From Pseudolabrys sp. FHR47 (GTDB lineage: Bacteria; Pseudomonadota; Alphaproteobacteria; Rhizobiales; Xanthobacteraceae), in NCBI RefSeq assembly GCF_005153485.1, contig NZ_CP039740.1:1863001-1927000 (forward strand): 64,000 bases of DNA, written 5' to 3'. Below the pieces are notes generated by a model that did not search any database, had not been told where the DNA came from, and saw only the letters and a program-made list of their open reading frames with translations. Made by a program: the position numbers and the translations under genes. This document shows, piece by piece, positions 7,971 to 16,613 of this stretch (position 1 is its first letter; each line of letters opens with the position of its first letter).

Positions 7971-9935
7971 CTAGGCGTTTCGTGCCCGCTTTACGTCCGG
8001 CGGCAACGCCTCCTCAGTCAGCAGCTTCAGCGCATCGTCGAGGCTCGTGACCTGTTGCTTGTCCGAGCCGAGGCGGCGGATCGAGACCTGCCGGGTCTCG
8101 GCTTCCTTCTTGCCCACGACGAGCAGCACCGGAACCTTGGCGAGCGAGTGCTCGCGGACCTTGTAGTTGATCTTCTCGTTGCGCAGATCGGCATCGACAC
8201 GAAGACCGGCCTTGCGCGCCGCGGCCATCACGTCGGCGGCATAGGCGTCGGCATCCTGAGTGATTGTGCAGACCACGGCCTGCTTCGGCGCCAGCCACAA
8301 GGGCAGGTGGCCGGCATAGTGCTCGAGCACGACGCCAAGGAAACGCTCCAGTGAGCCGCAGATGGCGCGATGCACCATCACCGGCGTCTGCTTGGAGCCG
8401 TCCGGCGCGATGTAGAAGGCCTCGAAGCGCTCCGGCAAATTGAAGTCAACCTGCGTGGTGCCGCACTGCCAGTCGCGCCCGATGGCATCGCGCAGCACAT
8501 ATTCGAACTTCGGCCCGTAGAACGCGCCTTCGCCGGGATTGACCGCGGTCTTGATGCGGTTGTTGTCCTTGGCGATGCGTTGCAGCACGTTCTGCATCAC
8601 ACCTTCGGCATGGTCCCAGGCCGCATCGGTGCCGACGCGCTTTTCGGGACGCGTCGACAGCTTGACGACCAGATCGCCCTCAAAGCCGAAATCGGCGTAA
8701 GTCGACAGGATCAGGTCGTTGATCTTCAGGCATTCCTCGGCGAGCTGATCCTCGGTGCAGAAGATATGCGCGTCGTCCTGCGTGAAGGCGCGCACGCGTA
8801 GCAGGCCGTGCATCGCGCCCGACGCTTCGTAACGGTGCACGATGCCGAATTCGGCGAGGCGGATCGGCAGTTCGCGGTAGCTCTTGAGGCCGTGCTTGTA
8901 GATCTGCACATGGCCGGGGCAGTTCATGGGCTTGATGGCGAACCAGCGCTTGTCTTCGGCCTCGTCGCCGGCCGATTGCGCCGCGAACATGCTCTCGCGA
9001 TACCACTGCCAGTGACCGGAGGTCTCCCACAGCGACTTGTCGAGCATCTGCGGCGCGTTGACTTCCTGGTAATCGCCTTTGAGGCGGCGGCGCATATAGG
9101 CGATGATTTCCTGGAAGATGGTCCAGCCATTGGCGTGCCAGAACACCGTGCCGGGGCCTTCCTCCTGGAAGTGGAACAGGTCCATCTCGCGCCCGAGCTT
9201 GCGGTGGTCGCGCTTCTCGGCTTCCTCCATCTGCTTGAGGTAGGCGTCGAGGTCTTCCTGTTTGGCGAAGGCGGTGCCGTAGATACGCGACAGCATCGGG
9301 TTGTTGGAATCGCCGCGCCAATAGGCGCCGGCCACCCGCATCAGCTTGAAGGCATTGCCGACCTTGCCGACGCTCGTCATGTGCGGGCCGCGGCACAGAT
9401 CGAACCAGTCGCCCTGTTTGTAAATCTTGATCGACTGGTCTTCGGGAATGGCGTCGACCAGTTCGACCTTGAAGTGCTCGCCCTTGTCGCGGAAGACCTT
9501 CTTGGCCTCGTCGCGCGACCAGATTTCCTTGGTGAAGGGCTTATCGCGGGCGATGATCTCCTTCATCTTCTTTTCGATGACGGGCAGATCGTCGGGCGTG
9601 AACGGTTCGTTGCGCGCGAAGTCGTAATAGAAGCCGTTCTCGATGACGGGGCCGATGGTCACCTGCGTGCCGGGCCACAATTCCTGCACCGCCTCGGCCA
9701 GCACATGGGCGGCGTCGTGGCGGATCAGCTCGAGCGCGCGGGGATCGTCGCGCGACACGAACTCGATGCGGGCGTCTTTTTCGATCGGGTCGGAAAGGTC
9801 GGCGAGGGCGCCATCGAGCGCCATCGCAACGGTGCGCTTGGCCAGCGAGGGCGAAATGCCCTTGGCGATGTCGAGGCCGGTGATGTTGTCGGGGTAGTCG
9901 CGGCGCGCGCCGTCGGGAAAGGTCAGGGCGACCAT
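7971..9935 (-). CDS. thrS: Threonyl-tRNA synthetase
   Basis: Charges tRNA-Thr with threonine. The 654-residue product has an N-terminal TGS domain (about 1-62), the editing/SAD domain with [12 protein letters not shown], a class II catalytic core with [13 protein letters not shown] (zinc-ligand Cys), [16 protein letters not shown] (motif 2) and [13 protein letters not shown], and an HGTP anticodon-binding domain ending in the C-terminal 100 residues. Full length for the family. A GGAGAA box precedes the ATG at 9935. A tRNA-Thr(TGT) gene lies elsewhere in the window at 41913-41987. I see no T-box leader. Confidence 0.97.
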   Translation of the reverse strand: MVALTFPDGARRDYPDNITGLDIAKGISPSLAKRTVAMALDGALADLSDPIEKDARIEFVSRDDPRALELIRHDAAHVLAEAVQELWPGTQVTIGPVIENGFYYDFARNEPFTPDDLPVIEKKMKEIIARDKPFTKEIWSRDEAKKVFRDKGEHFKVELVDAIPEDQSIKIYKQGDWFDLCRGPHMTSVGKVGNAFKLMRVAGAYWRGDSNNPMLSRIYGTAFAKQEDLDAYLKQMEEAEKRDHRKLGREMDLFHFQEEGPGTVFWHANGWTIFQEIIAYMRRRLKGDYQEVNAPQMLDKSLWETSGHWQWYRESMFAAQSAGDEAEDKRWFAIKPMNCPGHVQIYKHGLKSYRELPIRLAEFGIVHRYEASGAMHGLLRVRAFTQDDAHIFCTEDQLAEECLKINDLILSTYADFGFEGDLVVKLSTRPEKRVGTDAAWDHAEGVMQNVLQRIAKDNNRIKTAVNPGEGAFYGPKFEYVLRDAIGRDWQCGTTQVDFNLPERFEAFYIAPDGSKQTPVMVHRAICGSLERFLGVVLEHYAGHLPLWLAPKQAVVCTITQDADAYAADVMAAARKAGLRVDADLRNEKINYKVREHSLAKVPVLLVVGKKEAETRQVSIRRLGSDKQQVTSLDDALKLLTEEALPPDVKRARNA

Positions 9936-10086
9936 GAGGACTTCTCCTGTTGCTCACTCCCGCGAACGAGCGCGGGTAAGCGGTGGAACTCAGAAGCGAT
10001 ATAGCAGGCGAATCGCGGGATGCAACCGGGGAGGCGGTTTGATCCAGCGCAACGCCGGTCGGAGCCCAACAGTACAATTATAGCAA

Positions 10087-11382
10087 ATGGGAACGAGCCT
10101 CCGCACGCTGATACTGGCCGGATTATTGGCTCTAACGGTGCCTGGCTTCGCGCCTGGCTTCGCGCCTGGCTTGGCGCAGCAGCGCCCAGCGCCCGGCGAA
10201 GTCATCGATACCGTCGCCCAGTACGCTGGCATGACCAACGACGCAGCCAGCCTCGCCCTCAAAGACAATGCGGCGGCGCTCGGCCGCCTGACCGACGCGG
10301 TGACTGCGTTGCAGATCGCGCAACAGTTCCTAGATGCGCGCGATGCCGAGATCGCTACCACCGTGCTCAATCAAGCGGCCGACTCCGCCGCCGAAGCCTT
10401 GCTGCCGCCGCCGCTGATGACCGCCATCAAGGCGGTGCGCCTATACAAATCGATGCTCGAAGCCGTGCGCGACCTGATGCTCGTTCCTAAGCTCGATGCA
10501 GGTCTCTACGGCGCCTATCGTGCGAATCGTGCGCAGAACCAGGACATCATCAACTCGTTCTCCTATGCGGTTAGCCAAAGCCTGGGCGGCGGCTATTTCG
10601 TTGTGAAGCCGAAAATGGTTGAGGACTACATCAGCGGATACAAAGGCTGGGACAAGGATCTGATCGGCGAGCCGATGCGCCGCCGAGCCGAGCGTCAGGT
10701 CGACCGGTTCTGGATGGCGCGGCTGGAAGCGACCTACCAGCAGGAGAAGGTCAAGCCGGAGAAGCAGGCGATCGTCGCCGCCATTTGGGCGAGCGTCAAA
10801 GACATCACCGACCAACTCAAGGCGCCGACGGGGATTGGTGCCGGGCTGTTTCCCGATCCCGGCGCGGATCTTCCCGGCGGCTGGTGGTGGGCAAAAAGCG
10901 CCGGCGCACAGTACAAGGGACCCGAACCGCTGCCGCAAAGCTACACGCCGGCGTGGATGCAGACCATCGAGCTGAGCACCGTTCAGGGCTATGTCTTCAG
11001 ACCCTACAAGGGCGGCGGCGGTGCCTGGTGCCGGCCGGAACGCAACGGCAAATGCGATCTGCCGTTTCAAAGAGTTGATATAACTATTACGGATTGGACG
11101 AAGCACGGCGGTGAAAAGACATGCGTCTTGTCACTGCAATCCTTGCTCAAGGACTGGCCCGCGCTCCACAAGCGAATTTCGGATAGGGCGTTGAGCTCGG
11201 TCGGACAAAATCCTGAGCAAAACGGAATACGGTTCTGTCTCGGGAATTACCACGTTTCCGTCAACAATACCGCGCTGCATGGCGTATCGTCCAATCCGGC
11301 GATCACCCGTCATTTCGCCAACGTCATCGTTCGCAAAATCAACGCGCAAACCGGTGGTCGGACAGCGGTCGGTATGGAGTGA
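10087..11382 (+). CDS. Exported protein of unknown function
   Basis: The 431-residue product is not recognised. Its N-terminus is a signal peptide whose hydrophobic core ends in a triple GFAP/GFAP/GLAQ repeat encoded by three near-identical 12-nt units (10141-10176). The mature protein is helical up to about residue 230 (YQQEKVKPEKQAIVAAIWASV), then has a W/G-rich stretch (GGWWWAKS) and a C-terminal domain with cysteines at CRPERNGKC, KTCVLS and RFCLGNY, which may form disulfides in the periplasm. It is transcribed divergently from thrS. Its codon use is a little less biased than its neighbours, so late acquisition is possible but not shown. Confidence 0.7.
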   Translation: MGTSLRTLILAGLLALTVPGFAPGFAPGLAQQRPAPGEVIDTVAQYAGMTNDAASLALKDNAAALGRLTDAVTALQIAQQFLDARDAEIATTVLNQAADSAAEALLPPPLMTAIKAVRLYKSMLEAVRDLMLVPKLDAGLYGAYRANRAQNQDIINSFSYAVSQSLGGGYFVVKPKMVEDYISGYKGWDKDLIGEPMRRRAERQVDRFWMARLEATYQQEKVKPEKQAIVAAIWASVKDITDQLKAPTGIGAGLFPDPGADLPGGWWWAKSAGAQYKGPEPLPQSYTPAWMQTIELSTVQGYVFRPYKGGGGAWCRPERNGKCDLPFQRVDITITDWTKHGGEKTCVLSLQSLLKDWPALHKRISDRALSSVGQNPEQNGIRFCLGNYHVSVNNTALHGVSSNPAITRHFANVIVRKINAQTGGRTAVGME

Positions 11383-11413
11383 TCGGGCGAGCGCAGATAG
11401 AGCTCGCCTTCCG

Positions 11414-12331
11414 TTAAACGCCCGCCATCCGGCTTTTGACCCACGCCAGCGCCCGCCCGTCGATCACGATCAGCGAGGCGGCGATGATGAGGGCTCCCGC
11501 CACCTCGTTCACCGAGAGCGGCTCGTTCAGAATCCAGACGCCGAGCAGGATCGCGGTGACCGGTATCAGCAGCGTCACGAGCACGACATTGACCGCGCCG
11601 GACCGATTGAGAATGCGGAAGAACAGGATATAGGCGAGCGCCGTCGATAGCGTGGCGAGGCCGGCCAGCGCCAGCCAAGTGGCGACGCCCGGCATCGGCA
11701 GCATCCAGGGCCGCTCGACCGATGCGGCGATGATGGCCATGACCGGAGTCGAGCAGATGAGCTGTGCGGTCGCGGAGGTGAGCGGCGGCACGCCACCCAG
11801 CGCCCGGCGGCCCCAGTAGCCGGCAAAGCCGTAGCTCAACGCGGCCCCGAGGCAGAGCAGAATGCCGAGCGTCTGGTTCTCGGCGGTCAAACCCGGGCCG
11901 CGGAGCAGCGCCACGCCGCCGATGCCGATCAGCACGCCGGCGATACGCCGGCCGGTCAGGCGCTCTTCGCCGCTCGCCGCCATCACCAGCACCGCGAACA
12001 GCGGGGTGGTGGCATTGATCACTGAGGCCAGCCCGCTGGAAATCATGGTCTGCGCCGTCAGAAACAGCGAGAACGGGATGACGTTGTTGACCAGCCCCAT
12101 GATCGCGAAGGGTAACCAGTCGACGCCGCGTCTCGGCAGCGCGCCGCCAAGCGGTTTGAGCACGATCAGCAGGCACAGCGCGCCGAGCGCAACGCGGGCG
12201 AGGGCAATGGTCAGCGGCGGCAATTCGCGTAAGGCCACGCCGTTGAAGAAGAACGAACCGCCCCACAACACCGACAGAAGAAAAAGCAGCAGCCAGTCGT
12301 GCCGGTGCATCGGGATCGGTTGGTTCGCCAT
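11414..12331 (-). CDS. EamA/RhaT-family inner-membrane transporter (DMT superfamily)
   Basis: The 305-residue protein has about ten hydrophobic segments arranged as two EamA halves (roughly 10-140 and 155-295), the second with the usual LIPVTAILLGVWILNEPL motif. Members export amino acids or other small metabolites; substrate cannot be predicted. I chose the ATG at 12331 (MANQPIP) over an in-frame TTG two codons upstream. It is followed convergently by the exported orphan gene, with a 31-nt gap between stops. Confidence 0.9.
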   Translation of the reverse strand: MANQPIPMHRHDWLLLFLLSVLWGGSFFFNGVALRELPPLTIALARVALGALCLLIVLKPLGGALPRRGVDWLPFAIMGLVNNVIPFSLFLTAQTMISSGLASVINATTPLFAVLVMAASGEERLTGRRIAGVLIGIGGVALLRGPGLTAENQTLGILLCLGAALSYGFAGYWGRRALGGVPPLTSATAQLICSTPVMAIIAASVERPWMLPMPGVATWLALAGLATLSTALAYILFFRILNRSGAVNVVLVTLLIPVTAILLGVWILNEPLSVNEVAGALIIAASLIVIDGRALAWVKSRMAGV

Positions 12332-12430
12332 TTGCAATCTTTCGCTGGTGTCATGTCGCTGGTGCCAGTCTCGGGCTGGCCGTGCCCGGTGTTGCGGTCG
12401 GGAGCCACCCGGTTCCTGCGAAGCTTTGGC

Positions 12431-12754
12431 TTACGGTTCGACTTGCGTGCCGCGCCAGCGGCCATACCGCCAGGGCAGCCACCAACGGGCATTCGTCGGC
12501 AAAGTCTTCGGCACGAAATCGAGGCCGTGCGTACCCCACGGGTGACATCGCAGGATGCGCGCCATCGCCATCCAGCCGCCGGCCCAGAGTCCGAAGTGGC
12601 TGATGGCTTCGTCTGCATATTCCGAGCAACTCGGCAGATGCCGGCAGCGCGGGCCGAGGAGCGGCGACAGCGCGTAGCGGTAAATGGCGACCAGTCCGCG
12701 ACCAAAAAGCCGCGGCAATCGGATGATCGAAAACGTATGTTCCGGTTCAGTCAT
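12431..12754 (-). CDS. yidD: Membrane protein insertion efficiency factor YidD
   Basis: Small inner-membrane-associated protein that assists YidC-dependent insertion. The 107-residue product contains the family core: YRYALSPLLGPRCRHLPSC followed by SEYADEAISHFG and RILRCHPWG, with all three conserved cysteines. An amphipathic or hydrophobic N-terminal helix precedes the core. The start at 12754 (MTEPEHTFSI) gives the usual length; an in-frame start 30 codons upstream gives an atypical extension. It ends 99 nt before the EamA gene on the same strand. Confidence 0.93.
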   Translation of the reverse strand: MTEPEHTFSIIRLPRLFGRGLVAIYRYALSPLLGPRCRHLPSCSEYADEAISHFGLWAGGWMAMARILRCHPWGTHGLDFVPKTLPTNARWWLPWRYGRWRGTQVEP

Positions 12755-13075
12755 GGACGGCTGCTCGGGGCGGCTTTGCTTCGGAGGAGCCGCATGCGAG
12801 TTCCATAGCAAAGTTCCAAGGTAATGGAACTGCTCAGCTTTCAAGCACGATAGGGAAGGGATAGCGACCTTTTTGCACTAGCGAGAATCCGGCCGTCGTC
12901 ATAAATTTTACAAATCGGGGAGTGCTCAAGCAAACACAAGAGTGCGCACAAACGCTTTTGTTGCGGTGCGAGCAGAGGCCCGAGGGAGATTAGGAATTCT
13001 CCGCTTCCACAATGCGGCGGAGACGTTCCGGTTCCAGTTGCCGACGGATTATTCCGGCCGGCTGCGGAGAGCGAT
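12755..13075. other. Gene-free divergent region between yidD and a ClpP-like gene
   Basis: About 320 nt, less GC-rich than the flanks, with an AT-rich patch near 12890-12970. It must hold the promoters of both flanking genes. I found no convincing RNA gene, repeat or conserved frame. Confidence 0.5.
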
Positions 13076-14416
13076 ATGCGGCGGTCCCTGGCCACGATTT
13101 ATAAAATGATCGGCGCATTGCTAATTGCGCCGGCTCTGGTCAGTTCGGCCCTCGTTGTTCCGGCGCGTGGCGATAATCGCGCACTGCCGATGCGCTTCGA
13201 ACTGCGGCAGGAAGGTCCGGCGGCGGCCTGCGGCGACACGTGCCGAACCTTGATCGGCGCAGAGGGCGCCATTACCGCTGACAGTCCGCGCGATTTCATC
13301 AAGTTCATGAAGGCCAACGCGTCGCGCGGCGACAGCCTGCGCGATGCCACGGTGGTGCTCGACTCCGACGGCGGTTCCGTGCTCGGCGCGATCGCGCTCG
13401 GTCGCGAGATCCGCAAGGCGCGGCTGTCGACCGCGGTCGGCCGCGTCGTCGATCTGTCGGCAGCAACCGATCTTGGCGCCGGCGACATCAAGCGCGCGAA
13501 AATCTCGCCGATCGCCGATTGCGAATCCATGTGCGCCTTCGTGGTGCTCGGCGGCGTGAAGCGCACGGTGCCGGCCGAGGCGCGCGTCATGGTGCATCAA
13601 ATCTGGCTCGGCGATCGCCGTGACGATCCGACCGCGGCGACCTATACGGCCGAGGACCTCGTGCTCGTGCAGCGCGACATCGGCTCGCTCGCGCGCTTCA
13701 CGGAGGAGATGGGCGCGTCGATCGACTTGCTCGATCTGGCGCTGCGTATCCCGCCGTGGGAGCCGCTGCATGTCATGACGCGACAGGAGATTGTCGCCAT
13801 GCGGTTGGCGACTGAAGACGTCGCGCCGGCGCCGGTTGCCGCCGCGCCGCCCGTAGCGCGCCCGCATCGTCCCGCCATTACGGAAGGTGTCGCGGCGACG
13901 CCAATCAGCGAGCGCGGCTGGGCCTTGCTCGACCGCGATAGTGGGGCGGTGCTCGCGCGTCGTCATCCGCTGACCGTGGAGGGTGATCGCATCGGTAGCT
14001 TCGATCTGATGCTGTCTTGTGGCGCGGACGGCAAGTTTGACTTGAGTTATGTCGAACGCCGCACAGGCAGCACCGCCGTCGCGGTGCCGCAGCGGCTCGA
14101 TAATGTGCGCGTGCGTGTCGGCCGTGCCGCCGCCGCGCTGAAGGTGGTGTCGAGCGAGCGCAAGGATGAACTGAGCGAACTGCGCAGTCTGGCGATCGGC
14201 GGCGTGCCGGACGATCTGGTGCGCGGCTTTGCCGAAGGGCGCCGCTCGGTGGTCGTCGAGACGACCAGCGACGGCATGGTCACCGTGATCCGCATCGGCA
14301 ATACCGGAGCGCCGCAGAACTTCCCGCGGCTTGCCTCCGCCTGCGTCAAGCCGACTGGCGACCGCGCGGACGCCTCGCTGGTGCAGAAGACCGGCGGCAT
14401 GGCGTCGGCGAAGTAG
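13076..14416 (+). CDS. Exported ClpP/crotonase-fold protein (COG3904-like)
   Basis: The 446-residue product has an N-terminal signal or anchor segment (about 10-30), then a ClpP-like domain: LDSDGGSVLGAIALGREIR forms the oxyanion-type turn, CESMCAFVVLGG places a serine between two cysteines where the ClpP nucleophile would sit, and RVMVHQIW supplies a candidate histidine. This resembles the 'predicted periplasmic protein' group COG3904, whose activity has not been established as far as I know. Residues after about 260 form a separate beta-rich domain behind an Ala/Pro-rich linker. It lies between yidD and the IscU-like gene. Confidence 0.8.
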   Translation: MRRSLATIYKMIGALLIAPALVSSALVVPARGDNRALPMRFELRQEGPAAACGDTCRTLIGAEGAITADSPRDFIKFMKANASRGDSLRDATVVLDSDGGSVLGAIALGREIRKARLSTAVGRVVDLSAATDLGAGDIKRAKISPIADCESMCAFVVLGGVKRTVPAEARVMVHQIWLGDRRDDPTAATYTAEDLVLVQRDIGSLARFTEEMGASIDLLDLALRIPPWEPLHVMTRQEIVAMRLATEDVAPAPVAAAPPVARPHRPAITEGVAATPISERGWALLDRDSGAVLARRHPLTVEGDRIGSFDLMLSCGADGKFDLSYVERRTGSTAVAVPQRLDNVRVRVGRAAAALKVVSSERKDELSELRSLAIGGVPDDLVRGFAEGRRSVVVETTSDGMVTVIRIGNTGAPQNFPRLASACVKPTGDRADASLVQKTGGMASAK

Positions 14417-14427
14417 GCGCGATTGGT

Positions 14428-14877
14428 TTACTCGGCCGCTTGCTTACGCTTGGCCTCGATCTCGTCCACGGCCTTCACCACCGCATCGAAGGTCAGCATG
14501 GTCGAAGCGTGGCGCGCCTTGAAATCGCGTACCGGCTCGAGATAGGCGATGTCAGCCCACTTTCCGTCTTTCGGTGGCGCGCCGTTCTCTTTCAACATCC
14601 TGCGTACGGTCTCGCGCAGCGCGCGCAGTTCGTCCGGCGTCGACCCGATGATATGGCGCGCCATGATGGAGGAGGAGGCCTGGCCGAGCGCGCAGGCCTT
14701 CACGTCATGGGCGAAGTCCGTGACCGCGCTGCCGTTCATTTTGAGGTCGATGGTTACCGTCGAGCCGCACAGCTTCGAATGGGCGGTGGCAGTGGCGTCA
14801 GGCTGTTCGAGCCGGCCGAGGCGGGGAATGTTGCCAGCCAGATCAAGGATTTTCTCGTTATAGACGTCATTCAGCAT
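14428..14877 (-). CDS. IscU/NifU-like iron-sulfur cluster scaffold protein
   Basis: The 149-residue product has the IscU fold signature: SKLCGSTVTIDLKMNG with Cys37, then VKACALGQASSSIMA with the second cysteine. The third canonical ligand position, usually a Cys in an R-x-K-C-A-x-L context, reads RHASTMLTF here, so it is Ser or absent. There is no NifU C-terminal domain. It is encoded just upstream of, and divergent from, folE, an arrangement I recall from other Rhizobiales. It could be a scaffold or carrier with altered ligation. Convergent with the ClpP-like gene (11-nt gap). Confidence 0.85.
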   Translation of the reverse strand: MLNDVYNEKILDLAGNIPRLGRLEQPDATATAHSKLCGSTVTIDLKMNGSAVTDFAHDVKACALGQASSSIMARHIIGSTPDELRALRETVRRMLKENGAPPKDGKWADIAYLEPVRDFKARHASTMLTFDAVVKAVDEIEAKRKQAAE

Positions 14878-15145
14878 GTATTTTGTCCCGGCCGCCCCCG
14901 AAGCCGCCGGTGATCCGGCACATTGCCTCGGTCGTACAAAGCAATATATAGGGATCGTTCAGCCGGTTCGAGAAGGGGTTCTCGGCCGCTGGAGCCCGGG
15001 TACCCTGTTGAAGATCAAGAGGAAAGCCGGGCAGCTATGGGATTGCGGCGTCCGACCGCCCGAGTGGGCGGGATCGCGCGGCCACCCCGGTGACACTCCC
15101 GGTGCCGTCCCTTGAAGGCGAGCCCCGGTCGAACGGAGACCGTCC

Positions 15146-15796
15146 ATGGACGCCAAGAATACCATTATCAAGCCCTGGCAGCAGGGTTTGTCCGACCATG
15201 TCAGGACCGCGCCTGCGGCCAGCGCGCCGCGGCCCTCGCGTGACGAGGCGGAAGCCGCCGTGCGCACGCTTATCGCCTATGCCGGCGACGATGCCACCCG
15301 CGAAGGCGTGCTCGATACGCCCAAGCGCGTCGTCGATGCCTATGATGAGCTTTTTGCCGGCTACCGCGAGGTGCCGGCGGACTCGCTCGACCGCACCTTC
15401 TCCGAGACGTCCGGCTACAACGACTTCGTGCTGGTCAAGGACATCCCGTTCAACTCGCACTGCGAGCATCACATGATGCCGTTCTTCGGCCTGGCGCACA
15501 TCGCGTACAAGCCGACCGATCGCGTGGTCGGGCTGTCGAAGCTGGCGCGGCTGGTCGATACCTATGCCAAGCGCCTGCAGACCCAGGAGAACATGACGGC
15601 GCAGATCGCCACCGCGCTCGAGGAAGTGATGAAGCCCAGGGGCGTCGCCGTGATGCTGGAGGCCGAGCATACCTGCATGACCATGCGCGGCGTCGCCAAG
15701 CCCGGTTCGCTGACCATGACCACGCATTTCTCCGGCACCTTCCGCGACGATCCGAACGAACTCGTTCGGTTCATGTCGCTGCTGCGCGGGAAGTAA
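15146..15796 (+). CDS. folE: GTP cyclohydrolase I
   Basis: Converts GTP to 7,8-dihydroneopterin triphosphate, the first step of folate synthesis. The 216-residue product shows the zinc and active-site motif [31 protein letters not shown], and [15 protein letters not shown] with the second zinc cysteine. Normal length for a zinc-dependent FolE. GGAGA lies 6 nt before the ATG at 15146. The gene ends shortly before a strong intrinsic terminator. Confidence 0.97.
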   Translation: MDAKNTIIKPWQQGLSDHVRTAPAASAPRPSRDEAEAAVRTLIAYAGDDATREGVLDTPKRVVDAYDELFAGYREVPADSLDRTFSETSGYNDFVLVKDIPFNSHCEHHMMPFFGLAHIAYKPTDRVVGLSKLARLVDTYAKRLQTQENMTAQIATALEEVMKPRGVAVMLEAEHTCMTMRGVAKPGSLTMTTHFSGTFRDDPNELVRFMSLLRGK

Positions 15797-15829
15797 GCCC
15801 GACTTTCTCGCAAACGCGAACTACTAATC

Positions 15830-15855
15830 ATGCCGGGCGAGAGCCCGGCATTTTG
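15830..15855 (+). terminator. Intrinsic terminator after folE
   Basis: A perfect 8-bp GC-rich stem (TGCCGGGC / GCCCGGCA) with a GAGA tetraloop at 15839-15842, followed by a short T-run. It separates folE from hisI, whose start lies 25 nt further on, so hisI probably relies on read-through or its own promoter. Confidence 0.85.
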
Positions 15856-15879
15856 TTATCGACAACCGGTATATCGATC

Positions 15880-16311
15880 ATGTCCTCCACCTCCGACATC
15901 GAAGAAGGCCTGACCCTTCTTCCCAAATTCGACGCCGACGGCCTTTTGACCGCGGTTGTGACCGACGCCGGCAATGGCGATGTGCTGATGGTCGCGCACA
16001 TGAACGCCGAGGCCTTGGCCAAGACCATCGAAACCGGCGAAGCCTGGTATTACAGCCGCTCGCGCAAGAAGTTGTGGAAGAAGGGCGAGACCTCCGGTCA
16101 CGTCCAGCGCATCAAGGAATTGCGCGTCGACTGCGATCAGGATGCGCTCTGGCTCAAGGTCGAGCAGGAAGGCGAGGGTGCCTGTCACACCGGCCGACGC
16201 TCGTGCTTCTATCGCGCGGTGCCGCTTGGCCAGACCGGCGCAGTGCGGCTCGATTTCCAGGACGCGGACCGTAAATTCGACCCGGCGGCTATCTATTCGC
16301 CCAAGAGTTAG
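15880..16311 (+). CDS. hisI: Phosphoribosyl-AMP cyclohydrolase
   Basis: Third step of histidine biosynthesis: opens the adenine ring of PR-AMP. The 143-residue product has the diagnostic [31 protein letters not shown] and [13 protein letters not shown] motifs that carry the zinc and Mg ligands. It is a stand-alone HisI without the HisE pyrophosphohydrolase domain. The ATG at 15880 is used; an in-frame TTG at 15853 lies in the terminator tail and is rejected. The opposing hut regulon, which degrades histidine, is 30 kb away. Confidence 0.95.
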   Translation: MSSTSDIEEGLTLLPKFDADGLLTAVVTDAGNGDVLMVAHMNAEALAKTIETGEAWYYSRSRKKLWKKGETSGHVQRIKELRVDCDQDALWLKVEQEGEGACHTGRRSCFYRAVPLGQTGAVRLDFQDADRKFDPAAIYSPKS

Positions 16312-16372
16312 GCGGGTTGCCGCGATTGGTGGCTCGACTCCTATCGGTGAATCGATTATTTCTATCAATGAA

Positions 16373-16564
16373 CGGGAGAGACCGGCCTCACGCTCGAGGC
16401 CGGCGCCGAAGGAGCAACCGCCCCGGAATCTCTCAGGCAAAAGGACCGTTCACCAGGACTTCGACCTCTGAAGAATGGAGCCCTCAAGGCTCCTGCCGAC
16501 GGTGCAAGTCGTTCGAGGCAATAACGCCTTGGCGATGAAGCTCTCAGGCCAATGACAGAGGGGG
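16373..16564 (+). promoter_or_regulatory. Tandem glycine riboswitch (gcvT element)
   Basis: Two glycine aptamers in series. The first (about 16373-16468) has GGGAGAG at its 5' side, the CGCCGAAGGAGCAA core and the ATCTCTCAGGCAAAAGGACC 3' core. The second (about 16470-16564) has CCGACGGTGCAAGTCG, a CTCTCAGGCC core and a closing GACAGAGGGG. The pattern matches the conserved sequence of the known class. A perfect palindrome CGAGACGTCTCG (16569-16580) follows and may belong to the expression platform. The dadA-like ATG is at 16614 with AAGGACC as likely ribosome-binding site. Confidence 0.93.
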
Positions 16565-16613
16565 CACGCGAGACGTCTCGAGGACGCTCGCGCGCGCCAG
16601 AAGGACCTGAGAC

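Noticed and set aside
9936-10086. A T-box or ribosomal leader upstream of thrS
   Set aside because: No T-box core or terminator/antiterminator pair is visible, and T-boxes are not expected in alphaproteobacteria.
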